Program-made: the position numbers and the translations under genes
Part shown: piece after piece, positions 6,733 to 14,747 of the stretch
How positions within the stretch are numbered: the stretch's first letter is position 1
Layout of the letters: each line of letters opens with the position of its first letter
Source: CAIPFQ01 sp035480615
GTDB taxonomy: Bacteria; Chlamydiota; Chlamydiia; Chlamydiales; SM23-39
Assembly (NCBI GenBank): GCA_035480615.1
Contig: DATIHO010000004.1
Span: forward strand, 1 to 24,281
Length of the DNA stretch: 24,281 nt
Reading direction: 5' to 3'
The notes under the pieces: model-generated
Told to the model about the DNA's origin: nothing
What the model saw: only the letters and a program-made list of their open reading frames with translations
Database searches by the model: none

Positions 6733-8121
6733 ATGGGACGATTTCGTATAGAATCCGACAGCATGGGAAAGGTGCGGGTTCCTTCCGATAAATATTATGG
6801 CGCGCAAACAGCACGCTCTCTTTGTCATTTTTCCATTGGACGCGATCTCATGCCGCCTGAATTGATCCAGGCATTTGGAATTGTAAAAAAAGCGGCGGCT
6901 TTAGTGAATTGTGAATTGGGGAAATTAGATAAAAAGCGCTCCGATTTGATTGTGAAGGTTTGCGATGAAGTGGTTGCGGGCTCTCTAAAAGAGCATTTCC
7001 CCTTGTCTGTTTGGCAGACCGGCAGCGGAACGCAAACAAATATGAACGTAAATGAGGTGATTGCCAACCGGGCTATTGAACTGGCCGGAGGAGAGCTGGG
7101 AAGCAAAAATCCCATCCATCCTAATGATCATGTCAACATGTCCCAATCTTCCAATGATATATTCCCCTCCGCGATGTACATCGCGGCAGCGCTATCTACG
7201 CAAAAGCATTTGCTACCAGCTTTAAAAAGCTTAAAAAATGCCCTGCAAAAAAAAGAGAAGCAATTTGCAAAAATCGTCAAAATTGGACGGACCCATTTGC
7301 AAGATGCTACCCCTTTGATGCTGGGACAAGAATTTTCCGGTTATGTTTCTTTGATTGAAAGAAATAGAGAGGCAATCGTTCAGATGGCAGATGGACTGTA
7401 TGATCTGGCCATTGGAGGCACTGCAGTGGGAACCGGACTCAATAGCCATCCCCAATTTGCAAAAAAAGCCGCGAACAAGATTGCAGAATTGACAAAACTC
7501 CCCTTCCGCTCTCATCCAAATAAATTTGCGGCGCTGTCGGCGCACGATGAAATTGTCCGTTTGAGCGGGTCATTGAAAGCAACGGCTGCCGCTTTAATGA
7601 AAGTAGCAAATGATATTCGGTGGATGGGTTCGGGGCCGAGATGCGGTCTCGGCGAGCTGATATTACCGGAAAATGAACCGGGATCCTCCATTATGCCGGG
7701 AAAAGTAAACCCGACGCAATGCGAAGCTCTGACCATGGTTGCCGTCCAGGTCATGGGTAATGATGCTGCCATCGGCTTTGCCGGATCGCAGGGGAATTTT
7801 GAATTGAATGTATTTAAACCCCTGATCATCTATAATCTTTTACATTCGATTTTGCTGCTGAAGGATTCTTGCGAAATGTTTGAAAAATATTGCGTCCGGG
7901 ACCTCAAAGCAGACAAAAAGAAGCTCGAAGAAAATGTGAATCATTCTTTGATGCTAGTTACCGCTTTAAGTCCGAAGATTGGATATGATAATTGCGCAAA
8001 AATTGCCCACACAGCTTATAAAGATCGCACGTCTTTACGCACAGCTTGTGTCAAGCTGGGCCTTTTAAGCGGTGATGAGTTTGATAAATATGTAATTGCA
8101 GAGAAGATGACCCATCCATGA
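6733..8121 (+). CDS. fumC: Class II fumarate hydratase
   Basis: A protein of 462 aa, full length. It has the N-terminal SDKYYGAQTARS, TGSGTQTNMNVNEV (near 96-109), SSNDIFPS, IGRTHLQDATP, and the superfamily signature GSSIMPGKVNPTQ (near 317-329). It interconverts fumarate and malate as a homotetramer in the cytosol. The start at 6733 is supported by the first residues, GRFRIESDSMGKV, which match the family's conserved beginning; the ribosome-binding site is weak (TAGG at 6720-6723). Its stop overlaps the ATG of the malic enzyme by 4 bp (ATGA), indicating translational coupling, so malate made here can feed directly into pyruvate formation. Confidence 0.97.
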   Translation: MGRFRIESDSMGKVRVPSDKYYGAQTARSLCHFSIGRDLMPPELIQAFGIVKKAAALVNCELGKLDKKRSDLIVKVCDEVVAGSLKEHFPLSVWQTGSGTQTNMNVNEVIANRAIELAGGELGSKNPIHPNDHVNMSQSSNDIFPSAMYIAAALSTQKHLLPALKSLKNALQKKEKQFAKIVKIGRTHLQDATPLMLGQEFSGYVSLIERNREAIVQMADGLYDLAIGGTAVGTGLNSHPQFAKKAANKIAELTKLPFRSHPNKFAALSAHDEIVRLSGSLKATAAALMKVANDIRWMGSGPRCGLGELILPENEPGSSIMPGKVNPTQCEALTMVAVQVMGNDAAIGFAGSQGNFELNVFKPLIIYNLLHSILLLKDSCEMFEKYCVRDLKADKKKLEENVNHSLMLVTALSPKIGYDNCAKIAHTAYKDRTSLRTACVKLGLLSGDEFDKYVIAEKMTHP

Positions 8122-9968
8122 ACCATTATGAAATCTGTCCTGACTACTCCTTGAAAAGCCAATTGCGGGGAAAAGAGATTTTAGAACATCCCATTTTAAA
8201 TAAAGGCACGGCCTTTTCCCACGATGAACGGAGCCGATTTGGACTGCATGGTTTGATCCCTGCCGCGGTCGAGACATTGGACCAGCAAGCGGCCCGAACA
8301 TACCAGGCGTACAAAAAAAAAAGCGAAGATATGTCCCGTCATATTTTTTTGCGGGAGCTACAAGATCGCAATGAGACTCTTTTTTACAGGCTTCTGATCG
8401 ACCATATTACCGAGATGCTGCCCATGGTTTACACGCCGGTTGTCGGCATGGCATGTCAAAGATTTAGTGAAATCTATCGGCGCTCCCGTGGTCTTTTTAT
8501 TTCGTTTGCCGAGCAGAATTACATGGAAGAGATGATCGCGAACATCGAACTACCAGATGTAAAAGTGATTGTAGTCAGCGATGGAGAAAGAATTTTAGGC
8601 CTTGGCGATCAAGGAATTGGAGGGATGGGAATTCCCATTGGGAAAATTTCCCTTTACACTGCGTGCGGAGGGATATTTCCCGGTGTCGCGCTTCCTGTCA
8701 TTCTCGACACTGGAACAGATAATGAAGAGAGGCTAAAAGATCCTTTCTATTTTGGATGGAGGCATAAAAGAATCAGGGGCAGGGAATATGATGATTTTGT
8801 CGACCGGTTCGTGAAAGCAGTCATAAAACGCTATCCAAATGTGCTTTTACAGTGGGAAGATTTTGCCAAGGTGCACGCAAGGACTCTTTTGGATCGATAT
8901 CGGGATCAGTGCTGTACGTTTAATGATGACATCCAGGGAACCGCGGCAGTGGCTCTGGCAGGCATTTTATCAGCGATTCAGGTGAGCAGCAATACGCTTC
9001 TCGCTCAACAAATCGTCATTTATGGAGCCGGATCCGCTGGTACAGGGATTGCTGATGAAATTGTGAAAGAATTGGAAGTACAGGGTCTTTCTAAAAAAGA
9101 GGCTTGCTATCGGATTTGGATGTTCGATCGAAAGGGGTTGATGCATTCGGGATTCAGCCATTTTTCAGAGGCTCAGGCACCTTACGTTCAGACCAAAGAA
9201 GAGATATCGCGCCTTGGCATGAATCCTGAAGCGGCCATTTCTTTGGAGAATGTGATTGAAAAAGTGCGCCCTTCTATTTTGATCGGGGTATCGGGAAATC
9301 CAAATGCATTTACGGAAAATGCGATTCGAACAATGGCAAAATTTACTCAAAGGCCTATTATTTTTCCTCTTTCCAATCCGATTTCCCAATGCGAGGCAGA
9401 TCCTGCTCATTTGATTGCCTGGACAAATGGCAAAGGATTGATTGCTACAGGTACGGCTTTTCCCAATGTTGAATATCAGGGCAAGACATACGAGATTGGG
9501 CAATGTAATAATTATTATATTTTTCCTGCCATGGGACTCGCGGTTCTCTCATCGAAAGCAAAACGTGTGACGGACGGGATGTTTAGTGTTGCAATCGAAG
9601 AATTGGCAAAATTTTCTCCGGCCTTAAAAAAAGAAGGAGCCTCTCTATTTCCCCCTCCTTCCCAAGTGCGGGAGGTTGCAAAAAAACTTGCCTTCATGAT
9701 TGCGAAACAGGCAATGAAAGAAAACGTTGCTCCAAATGTAAGCGATTCGGTTCTTCATCAGGCAATTGAGAATACTTTTTGGACGCCGCAATATCGATCT
9801 GTCTACGAGACTGTCTACGAACTTCGGTTTCGTCGAGTTTTTGGATTATTTTGGCCGCTTTTCGATCCAAAATCTGGGGGCAATATCGACAAAAGTATAT
9901 TGCCCCCAGATTTTGGATCGAAAAGCGGCTCAAAAGAACCGAAAAATCGACAGAAACGAAGTTTGTAG
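8118..9968 (+). CDS. maeA: NAD-dependent malic enzyme with repeat-derived C-terminal extension
   Basis: It decarboxylates malate to pyruvate and CO2. The core matches the large (about 565 aa) malic enzymes. It has LPMVYTPVVG with the catalytic Tyr, VSDGERILGLGDQGIGGMGI, FNDDIQGTAAVALAGIL (near 268) with metal ligands, the dinucleotide-binding GAGSAGTGIADEIV (near 301), and FPLSNPISQCEA. The usual C-terminus of the family, TPQYRSVYE, ends at about residue 563. The last ~53 residues (from 9807) and the stop codon are encoded by an inverted-repeat element and show no relation to malic enzymes. The preference for NAD is assumed from the size class and is not proven. The gene is coupled to fumC by a 4-bp overlap. 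The gene symbol follows the E. coli NAD enzyme. Confidence 0.93.
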   Translation: MNHYEICPDYSLKSQLRGKEILEHPILNKGTAFSHDERSRFGLHGLIPAAVETLDQQAARTYQAYKKKSEDMSRHIFLRELQDRNETLFYRLLIDHITEMLPMVYTPVVGMACQRFSEIYRRSRGLFISFAEQNYMEEMIANIELPDVKVIVVSDGERILGLGDQGIGGMGIPIGKISLYTACGGIFPGVALPVILDTGTDNEERLKDPFYFGWRHKRIRGREYDDFVDRFVKAVIKRYPNVLLQWEDFAKVHARTLLDRYRDQCCTFNDDIQGTAAVALAGILSAIQVSSNTLLAQQIVIYGAGSAGTGIADEIVKELEVQGLSKKEACYRIWMFDRKGLMHSGFSHFSEAQAPYVQTKEEISRLGMNPEAAISLENVIEKVRPSILIGVSGNPNAFTENAIRTMAKFTQRPIIFPLSNPISQCEADPAHLIAWTNGKGLIATGTAFPNVEYQGKTYEIGQCNNYYIFPAMGLAVLSSKAKRVTDGMFSVAIEELAKFSPALKKEGASLFPPPSQVREVAKKLAFMIAKQAMKENVAPNVSDSVLHQAIENTFWTPQYRSVYETVYELRFRRVFGLFWPLFDPKSGGNIDKSILPPDFGSKSGSKEPKNRQKRSL

Positions 9969-9976
9969 ACAGTCTC
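9807..9976. repeat. Inverted-repeat element family 1, copy B (170 bp)
   Basis: The left arm 9807-9886 starts GAGACTGTCTACGAAC and the right arm 9897-9976 ends GTAGACAGTCTC. They are complementary over 80 nt with only scattered mismatches; the inner 33 or so pairs are perfect. The loop is CGACAAAAGT (9887-9896). The element lies at the convergent 3' ends of the malic enzyme and the 125-aa gene. It supplies the last codons and stop of the first and touches the stop of the second. As RNA it would form a very stable hairpin from either direction, so it may act in transcription termination, though no T-run follows. Confidence 0.92.
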
Positions 9977-10353
9977 TAAGCATTGGTGAGATAATCAAAA
10001 AGATCTTTTTGTGTTGAAATAATCATACTTTTATGGATGTCACATATTGGTTGGATCGCTGCCAGAATGTCCGCATCGCCCACTCCGGGAAGACAAAGAG
10101 CATCGAGCCGCTTCACGGTTTCCAGATATTTGAAACCGGATAAATAATCACATTGACTATAGCCTTCTTCTTGCACTCTAAAGTAAATGATTTCTCGTTG
10201 ATACAGAAGAGCCTGAATGGCAAAAAACAGCCCTTCGCTATCTTGAGGCGGATTGCCCAGCAAATCGATGAGCTGCGGTAATTCTTGCAAAATATACGGC
10301 TTTTTAAACTGCCCTTTTTCTGATTCGCCAAATAAAGCAACGATATGATTCAT
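9976..10353 (-). CDS. Conserved-looking hypothetical protein (125 aa), last gene of the purA-cmk cluster
   Basis: I do not recognise the family. The 125-aa product begins MNHIVALFGESEKGQF and has no signal peptide, transmembrane segment or obvious catalytic motif. It contains GNPPQDSEGLFFAIQALLYQ, a CLPGVGDADIL segment, and ends ISTQKDLFDYLTNA. The mixture of hydrophobic core residues and charged surface suggests a small soluble folded protein. ATG 10351-10353 has a good GAGGGG site just upstream. It follows the Cmk-PlsC fusion by 41 nt and is probably in its transcript. Its TAG stop (9976-9978) overlaps by one base the outer end of repeat copy B, so the element may define its 3' end. It differs from its neighbours in no visible codon bias. 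Confidence 0.75.
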   Translation of the reverse strand: MNHIVALFGESEKGQFKKPYILQELPQLIDLLGNPPQDSEGLFFAIQALLYQREIIYFRVQEEGYSQCDYLSGFKYLETVKRLDALCLPGVGDADILAAIQPICDIHKSMIISTQKDLFDYLTNA

Positions 10354-10394
10354 GCGCCCCTCTTTTTTTGTTTATAAAGAGCGCAGTTTTAATT

Positions 10395-11687
10395 TCAAGA
10401 CATCAGTTGCAAATCATTCAATGCTTGCATTGTTCTTTCATTGAGTTTTTGTTCCGCCTCTTTTTTATTGAGCCCTTCGAATTCGCTCCATTCAATTGGA
10501 GGACCAAATGCTACAGAAATTTTTCCAAAAAGTTTTGGAAATTTTCTTTGGATAGGCCAAGCTTCATACGTTCCCCGGATATAAGCAGGAAATATCGGAC
10601 ACCCTCCTTTCTGCACGAGAAAAGCAAGACCTCTCTGCAAAGGTTGCATGCGGCCGTCTTGAGATCTGCCCCCTTCTGGGAAAAGGATCACTTTTTTCCC
10701 TGCTTGCAGAAGGACTATTAAACTACGAAACGTTGATGCGTCTGTGACAGAGCGAGAAACAGGGTGGGCATTCAAAAGCCGGATGATTCGTCCCAATAGA
10801 GGGATGTTAAACAGTGATTCTTTAGCAAGAAAATGGACCTCTTCCGGACAGGAAATCGACAAAACGGGAGGGTCGTAATTGGAGGCGTGATTTGCGACAA
10901 TAATCCCGGCTCCGGGACGAAAATGGTTTAACCCGTAGATTTTTAATCCAAAGCACACCTTAAAAAAGGCGCGAGCCGTCCAATACACGGCAGCGTATAA
11001 CCATTTTTTACGGGCATATCGATTTTTTTGGGGGACAAAATGGAGAATTTCTTCAGTAACGCCATCGATCGTTTTTTCAGAGGTGTCAATCAAATGCGCA
11101 TCTTTGGCTCGCTTTAAAGGCGCGATCGAACGGGTTGAGTCATTTCTGTCTCGCTCTTGCATCTCTTTCAGGATGTGATCCAACTGAAAATCTTTGTCAG
11201 GAAATCTTCCTTTAAGCTCTAAAAGACGCCTCTGAGCCCTTACCTCCGGTTTTGCAGTGAGAAAAAATTTCAAATCTGCATCAGGAAACACAACTGTCCC
11301 CATATCCCTGCCTTCGAAAACAGCGTTGCGCCCTAAAGCGAGTTGTCTTTGGATGCGCACCATCGCGTTTCGCACCTCCGGATAAATTGCGATCCGGGAA
11401 GCAATAGCAGAAATTTCAGGCTCCCTGATCGCTTGAGTCACGTCGGTTTTGCAAACAAAATACCGCTTCTCTTCAGATGCATCTGCCTGCACTTCAAACG
11501 CGAAACGGGGAAGAAGGCGGGCAATTACTTCAGGCCGGGCAGAATCAATATTTTCTTGTTGGATCATCCATGCAAGAGAGCGGTACATAGCTCCCGTATC
11601 AAAAAATGTAAATCCAAGAACCTTTGCAACATTTTTTGCGACAGTAGATTTTCCTGTCCCGGCGGGCCCGTCGATCACAATAATCAT
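10395..11687 (-). CDS. cmk-plsC: Bifunctional cytidylate kinase / 1-acylglycerol-3-phosphate acyltransferase fusion
   Basis: One frame of about 430 aa carries two enzymes. Residues 1-215 are cytidylate kinase: P-loop GPAGTGKST (7-15), FDTGAMYRS, FEGRDMGTVVFPDADLK and the RDRNDSTRSIAPL lid, phosphorylating CMP/dCMP. Residues about 235-430 are a PlsC acyltransferase: a hydrophobic stretch, NHASNYD with the catalytic HX4D (267-272), FPEGGRSQDG (336-345) and a PIFPAYIRG segment. It makes phosphatidate from lysophosphatidate at the membrane. In C. trachomatis these are separate neighbours, cmk (CT452) and plsC (CT453). ATG 11687 is chosen because the P-loop then falls at the usual position; GTG 11702 would add five residues and overlap cdsA by 8 nt. 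The ribosome-binding site is weak, suggesting coupling to cdsA. Both products feed the CdsA reaction, which uses phosphatidate and CTP. Confidence 0.92.
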   Translation of the reverse strand: MIIVIDGPAGTGKSTVAKNVAKVLGFTFFDTGAMYRSLAWMIQQENIDSARPEVIARLLPRFAFEVQADASEEKRYFVCKTDVTQAIREPEISAIASRIAIYPEVRNAMVRIQRQLALGRNAVFEGRDMGTVVFPDADLKFFLTAKPEVRAQRRLLELKGRFPDKDFQLDHILKEMQERDRNDSTRSIAPLKRAKDAHLIDTSEKTIDGVTEEILHFVPQKNRYARKKWLYAAVYWTARAFFKVCFGLKIYGLNHFRPGAGIIVANHASNYDPPVLSISCPEEVHFLAKESLFNIPLLGRIIRLLNAHPVSRSVTDASTFRSLIVLLQAGKKVILFPEGGRSQDGRMQPLQRGLAFLVQKGGCPIFPAYIRGTYEAWPIQRKFPKLFGKISVAFGPPIEWSEFEGLNKKEAEQKLNERTMQALNDLQLMS

Positions 11688-11694
11688 ATATGAT

Positions 11695-12546
11695 TTATGC
11701 ACTTTGATTTAAATAAAAGAAGACGATAAAAACATTAAAAAGCAGAGAATCGACCATATCCAAAATCCCTCCCAGTCCGGGAAGGACGTTGCTGTCTTTG
11801 ATATTTGCATCCCGCTTTAATAAAGATTCGGAAAGATCGCCGAACTGTCCAATGCATCCTAATACTACCCCTAACCAAATTGAATCAAATACGCTTAAAT
11901 TAAAATGGATCGCTCCGGAAAAATGGCTAATTAAACAGAAAGTCAGGCTGGCCAATACTGCGCAAATAAGACCAATCACTGCTCCTTCAACAGTTTTTCC
12001 CGGGCTAATGATGGGGGCGAGTTTGCGCTTCCCCCATAGATTTCCGCCAAAATACGCTCCCATATCTGTAATTTTTGTGACAATAAGCAGGTAACCCACC
12101 CACCACCTTCCATCTTGACCGCCAATATTCCCAAATAAAACCCCAAGCAGCATGCCTAAAGGGACGGCAATGTATACAAGGCCAAAAGAGGAAACGGCAA
12201 GATCGACGATCGCTCCATCTTTTTCCTTAAAATGCAGAGCGATTAAAATCAGAAACCCAATAAAAAAAATCAACATCGGAACGTCCCAACCGATAGGGGA
12301 AACATGGGTAGCCAGAAAAAAAGAAAGAACTTCGATCATCCCAATGGTGATCAAGGCAGGAAGGATCATCCTCCCCCCTTTCTCCTTGGCAAATTGCTCA
12401 TATTCCCAAATCGCAACTCCGCTTAAAAGCGCTACAAACGCTGCGACTAAAAATTTAAACCAGGAAGAGTCGGAAAAAACAATCAGAAAACCAACAAATA
12501 CAATTGCAATCAGGCTAGTGATCACTCTTTTTGGCAAATCTTTCAT
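11695..12546 (-). CDS. cdsA: Phosphatidate cytidylyltransferase (CDP-diacylglycerol synthase)
   Basis: A polytopic membrane enzyme of about 283 aa converting phosphatidate and CTP to CDP-diacylglycerol. Hydrophobic helices run through most of the length. The family signatures are near the C-terminus: DMGAYFGGNLWGKRKLAPI, SPGKTVEGA, and KRDANIKDSNVLPGLGGILD followed by VDSLLF. The start is ATG 12544-12546, 1 nt after the uppS stop, with a GAAGGTAGG site inside the end of uppS; the longer open frame upstream is simply the uppS overlap. The C-terminus reaches to within 7 nt of the Cmk-PlsC start. The position between uppS and cmk is the same as in Chlamydia. Confidence 0.95.
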   Translation of the reverse strand: MKDLPKRVITSLIAIVFVGFLIVFSDSSWFKFLVAAFVALLSGVAIWEYEQFAKEKGGRMILPALITIGMIEVLSFFLATHVSPIGWDVPMLIFFIGFLILIALHFKEKDGAIVDLAVSSFGLVYIAVPLGMLLGVLFGNIGGQDGRWWVGYLLIVTKITDMGAYFGGNLWGKRKLAPIISPGKTVEGAVIGLICAVLASLTFCLISHFSGAIHFNLSVFDSIWLGVVLGCIGQFGDLSESLLKRDANIKDSNVLPGLGGILDMVDSLLFNVFIVFFYLNQSA

Positions 12547-12547
12547 C

Positions 12548-13318
12548 CTACCTTCCCCATCTCCGCTTTCTTTTTTGAAAAGACACAAGCGCTTCCAAAA
12601 GATCATTTGATGAAAAATCAGGCCATAATTTTTCAGTTACGTAAATTTCCGCATAAGAAATCTGCCAAAGCAAAAAGTTGCTCAGACGCAGCTCTCCTCC
12701 TGTCCGTATCATCAGCTCAGGGTCTCCCCATCGACTTGTATCAAGATGTCGCGAAATCAATTCTTCCGTTAATTCTTCCGGAGGCATTCTTTGTTGTTGA
12801 TTTTTTTCGAGTATTTTTACCACAGCTCTGCGAATTTCATCCCTTGCCCCATAATTCAAAGCAAGAACCAAATTGATTTTGCGGCAATCGACGGTGTTTT
12901 TTTTCACAAATGCAAAAGTGTTTTGGAGCGATTCAGGAAACCTTGTTAAATCTCCGATGGTTTCCAATCGGATTCCATCACGGACCATCTGTTCCATTTG
13001 TCCAATTAAATAAATTTGAAAAAGCTCAAGCACCCCTTGCACTTCTTGCTCGGAACGAAACCAATTTTCAGTGGAAAATGAATACACCGTGATCGTCTGA
13101 ATGCCAAATGATTGGGCCGCCCTTACAATGTTTGTGAGAACTTCGGCCCCTTCCCGGTGCCCCATTATAAAGGGCAACCCTTTTTGCATTGCCCAGCGCC
13201 TGTTGCCATCCATAATAATTGCAATATGCTTGGGCATTTTTAAAAGACGAGTGCTTTTTATATCCTCTGAACCAAACATCGGATGGGAATCGATCGGGGC
13301 ATGAGGTGCAAAGGTCAT
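12548..13318 (-). CDS. uppS: Undecaprenyl (isoprenyl) diphosphate synthase
   Basis: A cis-prenyltransferase of 256 aa. It has HIAIIMDGNRRWA with the catalytic Asp and the pyrophosphate-binding residues, GHREGAEVL, YSFSTENWFRS, and the C-terminal DPELMIRTGGELRLSNFLLW and EIYVTEKLWPDF. It extends farnesyl diphosphate with isopentenyl diphosphate to the C55 carrier lipid used for peptidoglycan and other envelope glycans. About 27 residues precede the first conserved strand, longer than usual, so translation could start later (the methionine just before PKHIAI). ATG 13316-13318 overlaps the purA stop by 4 bp and is kept because the coupling is typical. Confidence 0.95.
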   Translation of the reverse strand: MTFAPHAPIDSHPMFGSEDIKSTRLLKMPKHIAIIMDGNRRWAMQKGLPFIMGHREGAEVLTNIVRAAQSFGIQTITVYSFSTENWFRSEQEVQGVLELFQIYLIGQMEQMVRDGIRLETIGDLTRFPESLQNTFAFVKKNTVDCRKINLVLALNYGARDEIRRAVVKILEKNQQQRMPPEELTEELISRHLDTSRWGDPELMIRTGGELRLSNFLLWQISYAEIYVTEKLWPDFSSNDLLEALVSFQKRKRRWGR

Positions 13319-14601
13319 TCAAAAAACCGATCTAACCAAAGGGTTTTTTCGCGCTCGGGACCTACCGATATAATGGCAATAGGCGTTTCGCACAGTTCCT
13401 CGATCCGACGAAGATAGGCGCGGGCAGAGACCGGCAAATCCTTATATCCGCAAGCCCCCTTTGTAGAGCATTTCCACCCCCGGTGAGTTTCATAAATGGG
13501 TTCGGCTTGCTGCAACTCTTCAAGGGTCGCCGGGAAAGAGGGGCAATGTTTATACCCTGTGCAAATTTTGATTTCGTCTAATTCATCCAAAATATCCAAC
13601 TTGGTCAAAGCAAGAGAATCCGCTCCATTCAAAGAAATTGTATGACGCAATAAAAATGTATCTAACCAACCGATCCTCCTTTTGCGTCCTGTGGTAGTTC
13701 CCAATTCTCTGGCACTGGAATGATCGGGGAAAAGAGATATTTCCCCAGGCTTTAGCTCTGTCGGAAAAGGTCCATTGCCCACTCGAGTGGTATAGACTTT
13801 CGCAACCCCTATTGTTTGATGGATGCGGGAAGGCCCTACTCCCGCTCCTGAACAAATCCCTCCAGCCAAAGTGCAAGAAGAAGTAACGAATGGATAGGTG
13901 CCGAATGTATTGTCAAGCAAAGCGCCCTGGGCACCTTCAAAAAGTATTTTCTCTTTTTTTCTGGCTGCTGAATACAGCAATTCTTCCACGGGAGCTATAA
14001 ACATTTTGAACTGCTGGGCCCATTGTTGATATTCGTGAAAAATGGGCTCAAATTCGAGGGAGGGATGTTCATACAGCTCATTCAACTCTTTATTTTTGAT
14101 AGCAAGCGCGGCTTCCAGCTGGGCTCGAAAAATCGAAGGCCGCAAAAAATCGGCGACACGGATGCCGCAGCGATTTACTTTATCAGAATAGCACGGCCCG
14201 ATCCCTCGGCCTGTAGTGCCAATGGCGGCAGTCCCTCTGGCTTTTTCCATCAATTGATCGATGAGGCGGTGATAAGGCATCACTATATGAGCATATTGCG
14301 ACAGGAAAAGGCGTTCTTCAAATAAAACATGATGTTTTTTCAATGTTTCAAATTCAGCAAACAGCGAAGGGGGGTCAATGACCGTACCGCCGCCAATATA
14401 GCATTTGGTATGGGGATAAATAACCCCTGAGGGCACGAGGTGAAAACGGTATTCCCGTCCTTTTGCAATGATCGTATGGCCGGCGTTATTGCCTCCCTGA
14501 GCCCTAACAATGTGCTGAGCGCCTTCAGAAAGAAGGTCGATCACCTTCCCCTTGCCTTCATCGCCCCATTGCATTCCTATCACAGCGATACTAGACATCA
14601 T
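13315..14601 (-). CDS. purA: Adenylosuccinate synthetase
   Basis: A full-length protein of 428 aa. It has the N-terminal GMQWGDEGKGK phosphate loop with the catalytic Asp and GGNNAGHT. It continues with GGTVIDP, GTTGRGIGPCYSDK (the IMP-binding active-site segment), FEGAQGALLD, and TTTGRKRRIGW near the C-terminal domain. It joins IMP and aspartate with GTP, the first step from IMP to AMP. No purB is seen in this window. It is the first gene of the minus-strand cluster and overlaps uppS by 4 bp. A GAGATGG site precedes ATG 14599-14601; the next codon is also ATG. Pathogenic Chlamydia import nucleotides and C. trachomatis lacks purA as far as I recall, so its place between secDF and uppS is lineage-specific. 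Confidence 0.96.
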   Translation of the reverse strand: MMSSIAVIGMQWGDEGKGKVIDLLSEGAQHIVRAQGGNNAGHTIIAKGREYRFHLVPSGVIYPHTKCYIGGGTVIDPPSLFAEFETLKKHHVLFEERLFLSQYAHIVMPYHRLIDQLMEKARGTAAIGTTGRGIGPCYSDKVNRCGIRVADFLRPSIFRAQLEAALAIKNKELNELYEHPSLEFEPIFHEYQQWAQQFKMFIAPVEELLYSAARKKEKILFEGAQGALLDNTFGTYPFVTSSCTLAGGICSGAGVGPSRIHQTIGVAKVYTTRVGNGPFPTELKPGEISLFPDHSSARELGTTTGRKRRIGWLDTFLLRHTISLNGADSLALTKLDILDELDEIKICTGYKHCPSFPATLEELQQAEPIYETHRGWKCSTKGACGYKDLPVSARAYLRRIEELCETPIAIISVGPEREKTLWLDRFFE

Positions 14602-14624
14602 CCATCTCGAAAATGTTCCCGTTA

Positions 14625-14652
14625 ATCATATAAGATTGAACGATTCAGCGAA
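14625..14652 (-). promoter_or_regulatory. Sigma-70-like promoter of the purA-uppS-cdsA-cmk/plsC cluster
   Basis: On the minus strand TTCGCT (14652-14647) is followed by a 16-nt spacer and TATGAT (14630-14625, 5 of 6 to consensus). The purA start is 23 nt further on, giving a short leader. The -35 is only 3 of 6, so the call rests on the -10 box, the spacing and the divergent gene layout. Confidence 0.5.
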
Positions 14653-14747
14653 AGCCCGATGTTGTCAGAGGGTTGTCAGAAAGCTCTTACTCGGACGAAT
14701 CACCCGACCTTTACACAAACCGGATTGCCATGCTATCATATTCCCCA

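Noticed and set aside
9766..10017. Other-frame ORFs over repeat copy B
   Set aside because: The two frames repeat the same peptide motif because the arms are complementary. They overlap malic enzyme codons and have no ribosome-binding site.
12548..12606. CdsA starting at 12606 as the longest open frame
   Set aside because: The extra 20 residues overlap the end of uppS and are hydrophilic. ATG 12546 has a ribosome-binding site and 1-nt spacing.
14673..14747. N-terminal extension of SecDF from TTG 14673
   Set aside because: There is no ribosome-binding site, and it places polar residues before the first transmembrane helix. ATG 14748 or 14730 is more plausible.
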